Assembly (NCBI GenBank): GCA_042569785.1
Contig: JBHPGW010000026.1
Span: forward strand, 1-38,776
Direction: 5' to 3'
Source: JBHPGW01 sp042569785
GTDB taxonomy: Bacteria; Planctomycetota; Phycisphaerae; Sedimentisphaerales; Anaerobacaceae
Length of the DNA stretch: 38,776 bases
Positions within the stretch are counted from its first letter, which is position 1. Every line of letters starts with the position of its first letter. The position numbers were made by a program, and so were the translations under genes. Shown here piece by piece: positions 25,489 through 33,934 of this stretch. Below the pieces are notes generated by a model that was given only the letters and a program-made list of their open reading frames with translations, ran no database searches and had not been told where the DNA came from.

Positions 25489-26121
25489 ATGAAGAACGAA
25501 ACTAAAAAATCCAAAAAAAGCAGGGCTCAGAAAAGAGCCAAAAGAACCCGAAAAAAGCTGAAAGAGGCAGCATTGGACGCTTTTAGCGAAAGAGGTATTG
25601 ATGCTACAACGGTCGAAGAAATTACCGATAAAGCCGACGTAGGAAAGGGAACTCTCTACCAGTATTTTGACGATAAGGAAGAAATTGTTGTCATACTGGC
25701 GGAAGAGGCCATCGAGCATTTAATTAAGCGTATTCAATCGTATGAATCTGCTCCCGAAACCCTGGAAGATATGCTGGAACACTTATTGAATGCCCACTAT
25801 GAGTTTTTTGTTGACTCCAGCGAAGAATTCCTTTTGCTCTTCCAGGGCAAACTGCTGCTGAAGCTTCAGTCTGATACTTTGGATGAGTTAGAAGAGCCAT
25901 ATTTAAGATATCTGGCAGAAATTGAAGACCAACTCTCAACCTACCTTTCCCCACGGATAGACCCGCTGAAAGTTCGCCGCCTGGCTTGTGCCGTAGCAGG
26001 ATTCGTTTTCGGGTTTTTCTCATTTGCCATGATCGGCATGACTGAGGACGAAATTGATAAAAGCGTTAAACCGCTAAGGCGGGTTTTCGTAAGGAGTCTA
26101 TGTGCATTTCTGGGCAGGTAA
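25489..26121 (+). CDS. TetR-family transcriptional regulator
   Basis: 210 aa. A very basic N-terminal arm (residues 1-25) precedes the TetR DNA-binding domain. The helix-turn-helix is at about 41-60, TVEEITDKADVGKGTLYQYF, followed by DDKEEIV as usual. The C-terminal ligand/dimer domain ends in a hydrophobic helix pair (ACAVAGFVFGFFSFAMIGM). The ATG is only 10 bases after the predicted -10 box with no Shine-Dalgarno sequence, so the mRNA may be leaderless. Divergent orientation from the kinase and the palindrome between them indicate autoregulation and control of the kinase. The ligand is unknown. Confidence 0.9.
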   Translation: MKNETKKSKKSRAQKRAKRTRKKLKEAALDAFSERGIDATTVEEITDKADVGKGTLYQYFDDKEEIVVILAEEAIEHLIKRIQSYESAPETLEDMLEHLLNAHYEFFVDSSEEFLLLFQGKLLLKLQSDTLDELEEPYLRYLAEIEDQLSTYLSPRIDPLKVRRLACAVAGFVFGFFSFAMIGMTEDEIDKSVKPLRRVFVRSLCAFLGR

Positions 26122-26190
26122 GTCCTTTGCTTAACAAAACCGGCCCTGTGAATTCTGAGATTAGAAAAGTATAAAATTTATGGGATTCTT

Positions 26191-28212
26191 ATGGCAAAAA
26201 AAACGGATATTTCAAATGGTGGGGTAAAAACTTTGGGGCCAATTTCAGATCTCGAGAGGCACTTACCTTCGGATTGGTGGCAAAGTCTTTTTAATTCTCT
26301 ATACCTGAAAACCGACGGCGATGTGGTTGAAAACCAGGCAAATACAACCACTGAAGTAGACCTGCTTATTCGCATCGCTTGTCTTGAACCAAATGACAAG
26401 ATTCTCGACCTTTGTTGCGGGCAGGGCCGCCATTGTCTCGAACTGGCCAGAAGAGGATTTCGAAATCTTACAGGAATTGACCGCTCGCGATATCTGATTC
26501 GCCTGGCCCGCAAACGTGCCAAACAGGCTAATCTGAATATAGCCTTCCATGAAGGTGATGCCCGCAAGTTCAGACTTAGCGAAGGTTCCTGTCATTGTGT
26601 TGCATTGATGGGCAATTCCTTTGGTTACTTCGACAGAGAAGACGACGATTTTGCCGTTTTGGAAGCTGTAAAAAGAGTCCTTACTTCCAGTGGAACATTA
26701 GTGATGGATCTGGTAGATGGAGACTGGATGCAAAATAACTTTGAGCCTCGCTCCTGGGAGTGGATAGACAAAGATCACTTTGTTTGCAGAGAACGATCCC
26801 TGTCTTCTGATGAGGAAAAAATTATCTCTCGCGAGGTAGTAGTACACTCAGAGCGAGGTGTGATTGCGGACCAGTTCTATGCGGAACGGCTTTATTCATA
26901 TGAGCGAATAGCGGAATTTCTGGAAAGAGGGGATTTTGTCAGAATTGAACTTCATGGCAGACTTTCCGCTGAATCCGACCGAAATCAGGATTTGGGGATG
27001 ATGGCCCATCGTATGTTTATTACTGCCAAAGCACCTGCAAAAGTCGTGATGTCGGCAAAACGCGGCCCAATATTTCCTGAAGTTACTGTTTTAATGGGCG
27101 ACCCTGCACTACCGGATTCGGTTAAGCGAAGTGGACAATTCAACCCCGAAGATTTTGAAACAATTAACCGTCTTAAGGAAGCACTATCAGAATTATCTGA
27201 TTACCAGTTTACTTACTTTGACAACCATGCATCCCTAATTAGTCGGCTTCGCAGTGACCTACCCAGATTTGTGCTCAACTTTTGTGATGAGGGCTTCGAT
27301 AATGACGCCTTCAAGGAGCTTCATATACCATCCCTTCTGGAATTGCTTGGTATACCGTATTCAGGTGCGGGGCCGGCTTGCTTAGGACTTTGTTACAATA
27401 AGTTTGTTGTTCGTGCCATAGCCGCATCTATGGATATACCGGTACCTATGGAAACTTATTTCAATCAGGACGACACTTCGGCTACTCTGCCATCGGTATT
27501 CCCTGCAATAGTTAAACCTAATTTTGGTGATTCGAGCATTGGCATAACGCAGGATGCTGTTGTTTACTCATCTGACGAACTTGTAAAGTATCTTACTAAG
27601 ATCCGAGAGACTTTACCTGGACGCTCTGTGCTTATTGAGGAATTTTTATCCGGCCCTGAATATAGCATCAGCATCATCGGTAATCCCGGCTTGTCTTATA
27701 ATATCCTCCCTCCTCTAGAGGTAGATTACAGTTCACTCGAACCAGGTTTGCCGCATATTCTTGGTTATGAGTCGAAATGGATTCCCGACTCACCTTACTG
27801 GACTCAGATTTCTTATCACGAGGCTAATGTAAACGATGATATCCGGGCAAAACTTTTTGATTACTCCAACCTTCTATTTGAAAGATGCGGCTGCAGGGAT
27901 TATGCACGCTTCGACTTTAGAACTGATAGTGATGGAGAAATAAAACTTCTCGAAGTTAATCCAAATCCGGGTTGGTGCTGGGACGGCAAACTTAATTATA
28001 TGGCCGGCTATGAAGGCCTACGATATGCAGATTTACTTAAGATGATAATCGAAGCTGCCCAGGAACGCATCGCCGCTGAAAATGGTTTCAGTGATAACAT
28101 ATCGACTCTAAAAGAAAAAACAACGCTTGGCAGAATTCCGATTATTAGCATCATTCCTGATAGGGTAAAAGTTACTGATATTGATCTAAGATCGCAAAAT
28201 TTAGATGCATAG
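26191..28212 (+). CDS. SAM methyltransferase fused to D-Ala-D-Ala-ligase-like ATP-grasp
   Basis: 673 aa. Residues about 30-285 are a class I methyltransferase with motif I ILDLCCGQGRH (71-81), followed by GIDRSRYLI and a motif near ALMGNSFGYF. Residues about 300-640 are an ATP-grasp ligase of the D-alanine-D-alanine type: NFCDEGFDND, PYSGAGPACLGLCYNK, VKPNFGDSSIGI (ATP loop), LIEEFLSGPEYS, and the metal/carboxylate segment FDFRTDSDGEIKLLEVNPNPGWCWDG. I see no stop or frameshift at the junction, so the fusion looks genuine. Domains suggest methylation and amide ligation of one substrate, perhaps an amino-acid-derived metabolite or cell-wall precursor. It is not a simple cell-wall ddl. Confidence 0.83.
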   Translation: MAKKTDISNGGVKTLGPISDLERHLPSDWWQSLFNSLYLKTDGDVVENQANTTTEVDLLIRIACLEPNDKILDLCCGQGRHCLELARRGFRNLTGIDRSRYLIRLARKRAKQANLNIAFHEGDARKFRLSEGSCHCVALMGNSFGYFDREDDDFAVLEAVKRVLTSSGTLVMDLVDGDWMQNNFEPRSWEWIDKDHFVCRERSLSSDEEKIISREVVVHSERGVIADQFYAERLYSYERIAEFLERGDFVRIELHGRLSAESDRNQDLGMMAHRMFITAKAPAKVVMSAKRGPIFPEVTVLMGDPALPDSVKRSGQFNPEDFETINRLKEALSELSDYQFTYFDNHASLISRLRSDLPRFVLNFCDEGFDNDAFKELHIPSLLELLGIPYSGAGPACLGLCYNKFVVRAIAASMDIPVPMETYFNQDDTSATLPSVFPAIVKPNFGDSSIGITQDAVVYSSDELVKYLTKIRETLPGRSVLIEEFLSGPEYSISIIGNPGLSYNILPPLEVDYSSLEPGLPHILGYESKWIPDSPYWTQISYHEANVNDDIRAKLFDYSNLLFERCGCRDYARFDFRTDSDGEIKLLEVNPNPGWCWDGKLNYMAGYEGLRYADLLKMIIEAAQERIAAENGFSDNISTLKEKTTLGRIPIISIIPDRVKVTDIDLRSQNLDA

Positions 28213-28220
28213 GTATAAAG

Positions 28221-28340
28221 ATGAGCAGGAAAACAAACAAAAAGAACCAGAAATTGTCAAAGAACGCCGGAAAAAGCAGGTACACAAGGAAGCAGAAAAT
28301 TGAAAAGAGTAAAGTAAAGGATTCGCCGAGTGAAGAATAA
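28221..28340 (+). CDS. 39-aa basic peptide
   Basis: ATG at 28221, eight bases after the stop of the fusion gene, through TAA at 28338-28340. The product is Lys/Arg-rich (begins MSRKTNKKNQK) with an acidic C-terminal end (DSPSEE), like small nucleic-acid- or ribosome-associated proteins. Position between two genes of the same strand with no leftover gap supports it. No family recognised. Confidence 0.5.
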   Translation: MSRKTNKKNQKLSKNAGKSRYTRKQKIEKSKVKDSPSEE

Positions 28341-28353
28341 TAATGGCGACAAC

Positions 28354-28797
28354 ATGGGTTTAACTCAGGCAGAGATTGGTAAGTTCAAAGATTTGCTCTT
28401 GGCAAAGCGAAATGAGATACTTGGCAACGTGATCTCTATGGAAGATGAAGCTCTTCACAGGCAAAGGAGTGACTTGTCAAATATGCCGATTCATATGGCT
28501 GATATAGGCACGGATAACTACGAAACTGAGTATACCTTGGGGTTAGTGGATAGTGAAAGAAAGCTTATGAGGGAGATTGATGAGGCCCTGGATCGGATTG
28601 AGAACTGTACATACGGAATTTGTGAGGGCAGCGGCAAATCAATCCCAAAAGCCCGACTGGAAGCAATACCCTGGGCGAGATATTGTGTGGAGTATGCTCG
28701 GTTGCTGGAGAAAGGCCTTGTAAGGGAAAAAGACTCTTTTATTGAATCGATTTTTAATGACCCGCCTGATGAAGAGCAAGATGAAGATTATGAATAA
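28354..28797 (+). CDS. DksA/TraR-like regulator with degenerate zinc finger
   Basis: 147 aa from the ATG at 28354; a GTG at 28330 would overlap the preceding small gene. A helical coiled-coil N-terminus (MGLTQAEIGKFKDLLLAKRNEIL) and a TraR/DksA C-terminal region with YGICEGSGKSIPKARLEAIPWARYC are present. Of the four zinc cysteines, the second of each pair is replaced (Gly/Ser and Tyr), so zinc binding is doubtful. A helix and an acidic tail (DPPDEEQDEDYE) follow. The family binds RNA polymerase through its secondary channel, usually with ppGpp. Such Cys-poor versions are common in planctomycetes, from memory. Confidence 0.85.
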   Translation: MGLTQAEIGKFKDLLLAKRNEILGNVISMEDEALHRQRSDLSNMPIHMADIGTDNYETEYTLGLVDSERKLMREIDEALDRIENCTYGICEGSGKSIPKARLEAIPWARYCVEYARLLEKGLVREKDSFIESIFNDPPDEEQDEDYE

Positions 28798-28847
28798 TTT
28801 CGCTCAGACCCAAGCGAACTCGAAGTTAATTACAAAGGCTACAACTG

Positions 28848-31307
28848 GTGAACGGTAAGGATCAAATATTGAAAAGATTTATTCTGATATTTACTGCAAT
28901 AGCATTAGGAATATGCATAATCAGCATAGTTCAATCTGGCTGTCGTTTAGATACCAATTTATCAGATAATGCAGTTCAGAAACCACTCATCAAATCCACA
29001 AACGACCAGGCTGAAGACAGTACGGTCCAGGCTGTTACTGCTCTGCCATATCAAGAACCTAACGAAACGCCGCTTCTAACCGAACAAGCGAGCCAGGTTG
29101 AGCAAGTGCCTGAAAAAACAGATGCGATAGTATCTCTGTCGCTTGTGGTTGCAAAACAGAATGAGCCTTTAGCACTGGTTACTGTGCCTGCAAATGAGCA
29201 ATGGTCACTTACAACGGCTGCTCCGATAGCTGCAAAGATACGCCAACTAAACAAGACCCCAATTCTTTTAGCCCTTACATCAGAGCCGGTGCCGGAACAA
29301 ACGAGATTATTGAAGAGATTAGAATCTTTTATAGGCTCATGTACGATAGTGGCTTCTGACCCAAATATTTATACTAACCAAATTCATGGAAATTACCTGA
29401 AGAACACTATTCAAATAACTTCCGAACCTACAGAACTTGGTTTGCATTTGGCCAAAAGTTTTTGGGGCAAAACAGATATGGTAGTCATGGCCGTTATCGA
29501 AGATTCCGAGGCAATGATTCTTGGTTCTACTCTGGCTTCTCATCTGGTCGTGCCGTTTATTCCGATTATCGGTGATGAGGACCCCAATGTCCTTTCAAGA
29601 GAGTTAAAAGTTCTGAGCACCAAACGTGTCTATTTTATAACCTCCGAGCATGGTTTGACATCGATTAATATCCCGAAACAAAAAATCGAGATATTTGATA
29701 CACCTGCGGTCCAACAGAAATTGGTTGATACGCTCGGTAGAGCTAACATACGAAATATCATTCTTTTTCGTGTCCCTGATGAATTCACAGAGAGTGGAGA
29801 TTCTTGCTGGCTGGCCCCATACCTGAGTCTGATGCGAAGGGCACCTTTGATCCCGTGCTACTCTTCTGATCCTTTAGCCGCTGAAGAAAACACAGAAGCG
29901 TTTACTAAAACATATTCACTAAAACCTCGGACGGCAACCCTATTAGCAGATTATGACTCAATCAATATGATTTCTGCTACATACACTACTGATTTAGATG
30001 ATTACGAACTTTTGTTGGAGCCCTGTTCTCGTCCTAAAGAGGGCATGGCTGTAGAACTGGGGGTCGGTCGAATTCCATTTGTTGAGCTATGGGCTTCTTC
30101 AACGCTTGTATCACGAAACATAGCGAGGGAATTTGTTTTGGGACAAGAAATACCCAAAGTTTTAATGATAGCCAATCCAAGTACCGAATATGGCCCCTTG
30201 CCGCTTTGTGAGACAGTTAGCCGGGCTACTGCAAGAGAGTTTAAAAACTTCGGGGTTCACATCGATGAATTTTACGGCACATCTTCTTATGAACCGGCGA
30301 CGCAAACTAGCGCTCGTGAGTCTCAGTTAATTATATTCGAGGGCCATATAGTTGATATGCCCATTTTTATCGGAGGTACAGAAGATCAACAGGCATACCC
30401 TGAAGAATGGTACGGCCAGGATGAAACAGAGAATTTAATTTATTACCAGGCAGACGAAACAGATGAGTACAACACGGTTGATTCTGAGCAGACAACGCCG
30501 GAAGCGCCTAATGACTGGAAAAGCACAAGCTATCAAAAAACCAATAGTTTAACCAAGCCCCAATCAATTCCGGTTGTAATACCACAAGATGCTAACCAAT
30601 TGGACGGATTTCCTTTGGTGGTTCTGCAAAGCTGCCATTCGTTAGATGACACGTCTTTAGGTATTTTAGCTTCCGATGCTCTCGGTATTGTGGGCAGCGT
30701 GGCAAACATTCATAGTGCGTCCGGAAGTGCATTTATTAAGACGTTCTGCGACGGTTTATTATACCGCAGCGATACAGTCGGTGAGGCATTACGTGATGCT
30801 CGAAACTATCTTTTGTGTGTAAGTGAACTGAAAACAAAACGCGGACATCAACAGCAGGCCAAAGTTAATAGGGTAGCTTATAGCTTTCATTTGTGGGGAG
30901 ACCCGGAAGCAAAGCTGTTCAGTTCTTTGCCGAAATGTCCGAAACGACAGGCAGTTTCAGCTACTTTCATTGCCCCTGACAAGATTCATATTATCACACC
31001 CAAAAAGCGACTGCCTACATCGAGGACCAGAGAGTATTTTCTACGCATGTTTCCTGGAGACCAAGTTGCCGGTATCGTGAAAAGATTAAAAAACAAGGAC
31101 ATACGGCGGGTAGCACCGCTTTACTTTTTCAGAATTCCGATGCCAAAAGGTTTTGATCCTTTGCAATATACTTATCTGAAGGCACCAGACGAGATAATCG
31201 ACCGTGCAGTGTTTCTTGCAGATCCGTTTGAACGTTTTCTCTATATACTCTATTTCCCCGAAAAGGATAAAAAAGAACAGGAGTTTATTCTTCAGTTCGT
31301 AAACTGA
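28848..31307 (+). CDS. exported caspase/gingipain-fold (clan CD) peptidase-like protein
   Basis: 819 aa from a GTG at 28848. A TTG at 28869 with AAGGA upstream would give a neater N-terminus (KRFILIFTAIALGIC...) and may be the real start. It has an N-terminal signal or anchor segment, a Cys at about 32 (not a strict lipobox), then a Thr/Pro/Gln-rich linker. The later part recalls peptidase C25: LIIFEGHIVDM (His500) and VVLQSCHSLDD (Cys596), then GSVANIHSASGSAFIK, GEALRDARNYLL and SFHLWGDPEAKLF. His plus Cys in these settings match the clan CD dyad. It is followed by the transglutaminase-like 7TM gene and ATP-grasp gene, so it may process the peptide they handle. Activity is inferred. Confidence 0.7.
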   Translation: MNGKDQILKRFILIFTAIALGICIISIVQSGCRLDTNLSDNAVQKPLIKSTNDQAEDSTVQAVTALPYQEPNETPLLTEQASQVEQVPEKTDAIVSLSLVVAKQNEPLALVTVPANEQWSLTTAAPIAAKIRQLNKTPILLALTSEPVPEQTRLLKRLESFIGSCTIVASDPNIYTNQIHGNYLKNTIQITSEPTELGLHLAKSFWGKTDMVVMAVIEDSEAMILGSTLASHLVVPFIPIIGDEDPNVLSRELKVLSTKRVYFITSEHGLTSINIPKQKIEIFDTPAVQQKLVDTLGRANIRNIILFRVPDEFTESGDSCWLAPYLSLMRRAPLIPCYSSDPLAAEENTEAFTKTYSLKPRTATLLADYDSINMISATYTTDLDDYELLLEPCSRPKEGMAVELGVGRIPFVELWASSTLVSRNIAREFVLGQEIPKVLMIANPSTEYGPLPLCETVSRATAREFKNFGVHIDEFYGTSSYEPATQTSARESQLIIFEGHIVDMPIFIGGTEDQQAYPEEWYGQDETENLIYYQADETDEYNTVDSEQTTPEAPNDWKSTSYQKTNSLTKPQSIPVVIPQDANQLDGFPLVVLQSCHSLDDTSLGILASDALGIVGSVANIHSASGSAFIKTFCDGLLYRSDTVGEALRDARNYLLCVSELKTKRGHQQQAKVNRVAYSFHLWGDPEAKLFSSLPKCPKRQAVSATFIAPDKIHIITPKKRLPTSRTREYFLRMFPGDQVAGIVKRLKNKDIRRVAPLYFFRIPMPKGFDPLQYTYLKAPDEIIDRAVFLADPFERFLYILYFPEKDKKEQEFILQFVN

Positions 31308-31347
31308 AATTGCTGGAAATCTATTTAAGAAATCTTAGGAAGTTAAA

Positions 31348-32922
31348 ATGGTAAATCACCACCGAGCAGCTATATTGGCGGTCTTATTGCTGATTGTTAC
31401 AGGTGCCGTTTGTGTAGGCTTGCGGATAAAATGCATGAGTAAGCCGACTCTGTCGCAAGGTGGAGATACCTGGCGATTAACATATGATGTTGAATTTCTG
31501 GCCAACAAGCCAGGGGCACGCCTCCATATTGGCATTCCTTCAGGCACCGCTTCTGCTAATATCATAAGCGAGAGTTTTTCCCATAAGAAACTTGTAGTTG
31601 ATATGTTGCACAATAAAGATACCCAAGACAGAGAAGCAATTGCAATTGCTTCAGAATCGTCAACACCAGTTAAATTCATCGCTCAGTTTGATGTGAAAAT
31701 AAATACCCATGCTAAAAAGCCGGCATCTTCATCAAAGAAACTGTTGGGAACGCCTGAAAAACTAAAATATTTACGGAGCGAGAAATTTATTCAAAAAGAC
31801 GACCCTAACGTTGTCCAGATTTTAAGCAGCCTTTCCGATGGTAAGAAAACCAAAGCGAAACTAATCGAGAATATATTTGATTATTGTTCTGAAAATCTGG
31901 CTCAATTACAATCGAATGGCCCCGTTGATGCCGCAACGGTTCTTCAACAAGGTCAATGCGGCGTTTTAGGCCGGGCCAGAGCTATGGTTGCCTTATGCCG
32001 GGCTGGCCGAATACCATCGAGATTGGTTACGGGATTCATATTGGAAAATAGCTCACGAGCAAAAACATTTACCTGGGTTGAAGTTTATCATAAGAAAAGA
32101 TGGATTCCATACGACCCGCATAATACGTTTTCTCTTGAATTGCCGACAAATTATTTGCCTATAAGACGTGGGGAAGGCAGGATCGTAAAAAGTTCTGATG
32201 GTTCAAAACGTTCCTCTGCATACACGATTGAGCAGTTAAACAAAACACCGTTGGCGGCAATGTCCTCAAATATCAAGTTTTGGAACATCTTCGACCTGAC
32301 AAGATTGCCTATCAGTATGAAAAAAACACTTACCTTGATTCTTTTGCTGCCGACAGGAGCCTTGATTACAGCCTTTTTCCGAAACCTGATTGGCATTCGG
32401 ACTTTCGGAACCTTCACTCCGACGTTGCTTGCTCTGAGCTTAGTAAACTCGGATTGGAAAATTGGAGCAATAATATTTTTTCTAATCCTGGGTGTGGGTC
32501 TGCTCTGCAGGGTGTTGTTAAACTGGCTCAGATTGTTAGCAGTTCCCCGTCTTGGCATTATTCTGACGGTGGTTGTCATATGCCTTATAGTTGCTGTATC
32601 GGTTTGCGAATACTTCGGGTTTGCGCCAACCGCTCGCTCGATACTGCTGCCGGTAGTGATTATGACGATGATGATCGAGCGTTTTTTCATCACACTGGAG
32701 GAAGATGGCTGCAAAGATGCTATGAAAGTTCTCTGCGGTACTATAGTCGCAGCTATTTGTTGTTTTATTCTGCTCCATTCAGCCCCAATTGGTCAGGTTG
32801 TTTTGACTTTCCCTGAGATACAGTTATTCATTGCAGCGGTATTTGTTTTGATTGGTCGTTATTCAGGATATCGGCTAAGTGAGCTATGGCGGTTCCGTGA
32901 TATTGTCAAGTTGCAAGGATAG
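31348..32922 (+). CDS. inactive-transglutaminase-like protein with 7 TM helices (UUP1 type)
   Basis: 524 aa with an AGGA 8-9 bases before the ATG. An N-terminal membrane helix is followed by an extracytoplasmic region with a transglutaminase fold (about 165-265). The Cys of the triad remains (GQCGVLGRARAM, Cys204) and the Asp too (IPYDPHN, Asp256), but the His position of the usual HAW motif is Phe241 (TFTWVEVY), so catalysis is unlikely. The C-terminal half has about seven hydrophobic helices with FRNLIGIRTFGTFTPTLLALSL, a signature of the 7TM partner domain. In proteobacteria this protein sits beside an alpha-L-glutamate-ligase-like ATP-grasp protein; the same pairing holds here. Confidence 0.85.
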   Translation: MVNHHRAAILAVLLLIVTGAVCVGLRIKCMSKPTLSQGGDTWRLTYDVEFLANKPGARLHIGIPSGTASANIISESFSHKKLVVDMLHNKDTQDREAIAIASESSTPVKFIAQFDVKINTHAKKPASSSKKLLGTPEKLKYLRSEKFIQKDDPNVVQILSSLSDGKKTKAKLIENIFDYCSENLAQLQSNGPVDAATVLQQGQCGVLGRARAMVALCRAGRIPSRLVTGFILENSSRAKTFTWVEVYHKKRWIPYDPHNTFSLELPTNYLPIRRGEGRIVKSSDGSKRSSAYTIEQLNKTPLAAMSSNIKFWNIFDLTRLPISMKKTLTLILLLPTGALITAFFRNLIGIRTFGTFTPTLLALSLVNSDWKIGAIIFFLILGVGLLCRVLLNWLRLLAVPRLGIILTVVVICLIVAVSVCEYFGFAPTARSILLPVVIMTMMIERFFITLEEDGCKDAMKVLCGTIVAAICCFILLHSAPIGQVVLTFPEIQLFIAAVFVLIGRYSGYRLSELWRFRDIVKLQG

Positions 32923-32931
32923 GGATTAAAA

Positions 32932-33903
32932 ATGGTTCAGCTAACTAAAAGGCGTTCTTTTGCTTTACCATCTGAGTTAAAGCGGTTCGGTATACTTGGT
33001 CTAAACGCCCGTAATATAGACTTTCTGCTTGGTTCTCATAAGCGTTCTTTATACCCTTATGTTGACAATAAAGTACTAACCAAAAAAATCTGCAACTCGC
33101 ATCACATACCTGTTCCCGAAACTTACGTAATTATTGACCGGTTTGGAGATATATCTAAATCCCTGGAGCTTTTAGAGACCTTGGATGAGTTTGTAATCAA
33201 GCCTGCACATGGAGCCGGCGGCCATGGCATTATTGTGGTCATTAGCAAAAAAGACAATAAGTTTGGAACCTCAAAGGGTGAATCGCTTTCGTTGCCACAC
33301 ATAAGGTATCATATTTCAACAATACTTTCCGGCCTTTATTCGCTCGGGTCTCATCCAGACGCTGCTATTATAGAAAAACGCATCGCACCGCACCCTGTTT
33401 TTAAGGGTCTTACAATAAATGGAACACCAGATATTCGAATCATAGTTTATAAAGGTGTGCCTGTGATGGGCATGCTCCGGTTGCCAACAAAGGCTTCAAG
33501 GGGCCGGGCCAATCTTCATCAGGGAGCGGTGGGGGTTGGCATAAACCTGAAAACAGGCCAAACCTTCGGTGGAGTCCGGCATAATCGTTTATCAGATATT
33601 CATCCTGATACCGGAGTGAATACTCACGGTCTGGTGATACCCCAGTGGAGCCATATGCTTGCAATGGCCATGAAACTAAGCGATGCAATTGGATTGCAAT
33701 ATGTCGGTGTGGATATCGTTCTGGATTCTGAGCAGGGCCCAGTGGTTCTGGAACTCAATGCTCGTCCCGGCTTGTCAATACAGATTGCGAACCAAGCAGG
33801 TTTGTGGCCAAGGTTGCGTGCCATAGACGTACAAGCAGAACATCTGATTCCGATAACGGAAAGACTCAAATTAACTGTTGGATTGATACAGGAGATATTA
33901 TGA
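32932..33903 (+). CDS. alpha-L-glutamate-ligase-like ATP-grasp protein
   Basis: 323 aa, 9 bases after the 7TM gene. ATP-grasp features: VIKPAHGAGGHGIIVV (nucleotide loop), IEKRIAPHP, DIRIIVYKGVPVMGMLRLPT, RANLHQGAVGVGIN, and the metal-binding VLELNARPGLSIQIAN. It matches the RimK-related ligase-like family that accompanies inactive-transglutaminase 7TM proteins. Members are expected to join an amino acid to a carboxylate using ATP, but the substrate of this branch is not known to me. Cytosolic. The tight spacing with the 7TM gene indicates a shared pathway at the inner membrane. Confidence 0.87.
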   Translation: MVQLTKRRSFALPSELKRFGILGLNARNIDFLLGSHKRSLYPYVDNKVLTKKICNSHHIPVPETYVIIDRFGDISKSLELLETLDEFVIKPAHGAGGHGIIVVISKKDNKFGTSKGESLSLPHIRYHISTILSGLYSLGSHPDAAIIEKRIAPHPVFKGLTINGTPDIRIIVYKGVPVMGMLRLPTKASRGRANLHQGAVGVGINLKTGQTFGGVRHNRLSDIHPDTGVNTHGLVIPQWSHMLAMAMKLSDAIGLQYVGVDIVLDSEQGPVVLELNARPGLSIQIANQAGLWPRLRAIDVQAEHLIPITERLKLTVGLIQEIL

Positions 33904-33934
33904 GAATTATCAATTTGAGTTTAAAGTAGAAATT

